From: Actinomycetes bacterium
Lineage (GTDB): Bacteria > Actinomycetota > Actinomycetes > Mycobacteriales > Mycobacteriaceae
Length of the DNA: 33,772 nt
Reading direction: 5' to 3'
Assembly (NCBI GenBank): GCA_022600605.1
Contig: JAHZKD010000265.1
Coordinates: forward strand, 1-33,772
Each line of letters starts with the position of its first letter. Positions within the stretch are counted from its first letter, which is position 1. Below are positions 33,663 through 33,772 of this stretch, piece after piece. Under the pieces are notes generated by a model. That model was not told the DNA's origin. It was given only the letters and a program-made list of their open reading frames with translations, and ran no database searches. A program made the translations under genes and the position numbers.

Positions 33663-33772
33663 ATGAAGAACATCGCATTTGGCGCACTTTGCGCCGTCGT
33701 TCTGGCCGCAACCACGATCGCGACCGCTACCGCCGATGACGCCGCACCGTCAGGATCGAGCGTAGAGGACAC
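33663..33772 (+). CDS. Secreted protein, N-terminal part only
   Basis: ATG 33663 with AGGAG six to ten bases upstream; 36 codons in the window. The start KNIAFGALCAVVLAATTIA is a clear signal peptide, with a likely cut after TATA before DDAAPSG. The rest is outside the window, so no family can be named. It resembles the many small exported mycobacterial proteins in style only. Confidence 0.7.
   Translation, partial: MKNIAFGALCAVVLAATTIATATADDAAPSGSSVED

Noticed and set aside
33521..33772. Minus-strand frame at the right edge
   Set aside because: Opposite strand of the signal-peptide gene at 33663, which has a clear ribosome site.

Overview
The window reads as a high-GC actinobacterium, almost certainly a mycobacterium (Mycobacterium/Mycolicibacterium). 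The strongest sign is the order lpqS, cysK2, MFS transporter, with an MmcO-type multicopper oxidase nearby, as at the Rv0846c-Rv0849 copper locus of M. tuberculosis. GTG/TTG and apparently leaderless starts, and copper boxes of the form TACCC-N5-GGGTA, agree. No rRNA, tRNA, CRISPR array or replication gene was seen. Nearly every recognisable gene concerns copper or thiol/metal stress. Together with an IS110 relic and many gene fragments this looks like an accessory copper-resistance island (chromosomal or plasmid-borne).

Layout. (1) 1-2280, minus: DUF3105, DUF305 and a CopC-CopD fusion cut by the window edge; divergent from a CopY/BlaI repressor (2413-2784) with a dyad operator between them. 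(2) 2785-6015, plus: decayed paralogue, second CopY/BlaI repressor overlapping an M56 metallopeptidase, then a Met/Gly-rich secreted protein. (3) 6397-7611: IS110 transposase pseudogene. (4) 8038-10037: OmpR-type two-component system. (5) 10004-13040: copper box, lpqS, cysK2, MFS. (6) 13120-15654: YcnI-like protein, cupredoxin-like lipoprotein, large membrane protein. (7) 15679-17374: two methyltransferases. (8) 17417-19606, minus: small membrane protein, multicopper oxidase, SHOCT protein. (9) 19835-22658: TetR regulator and ABC exporter. (10) 22660-25480: relics of cupredoxin, haemophore-like and rhodanese genes plus two small membrane-protein genes. (11) 25482-31364: copZ behind a copper box, HMA relic, APC permease, a very large CopA behind a second perfect copper box, and a Met-rich DUF305 lipoprotein. 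(12) 31692-33351: second, diverged lpqS-cysK2 pair. (13) the start of a secreted protein at the right edge.

How it may work (inference). Cytosolic Cu(I) would be bound by CopZ and exported by CopA. Exported copper would meet a secreted defence layer: multicopper oxidase, CopC domain, YcnI, cupredoxin-like lipoprotein, DUF305 and Met-rich proteins. CysK2 would feed a thiol (S-sulfocysteine) response. Control appears layered: RicR/CsoR-type boxes (no RicR/CsoR gene is in the window), two CopY/BlaI repressors lacking the copper-binding CxC tail but paired with a BlaR1-like protease, a two-component system, and a TetR regulator for the ABC exporter.
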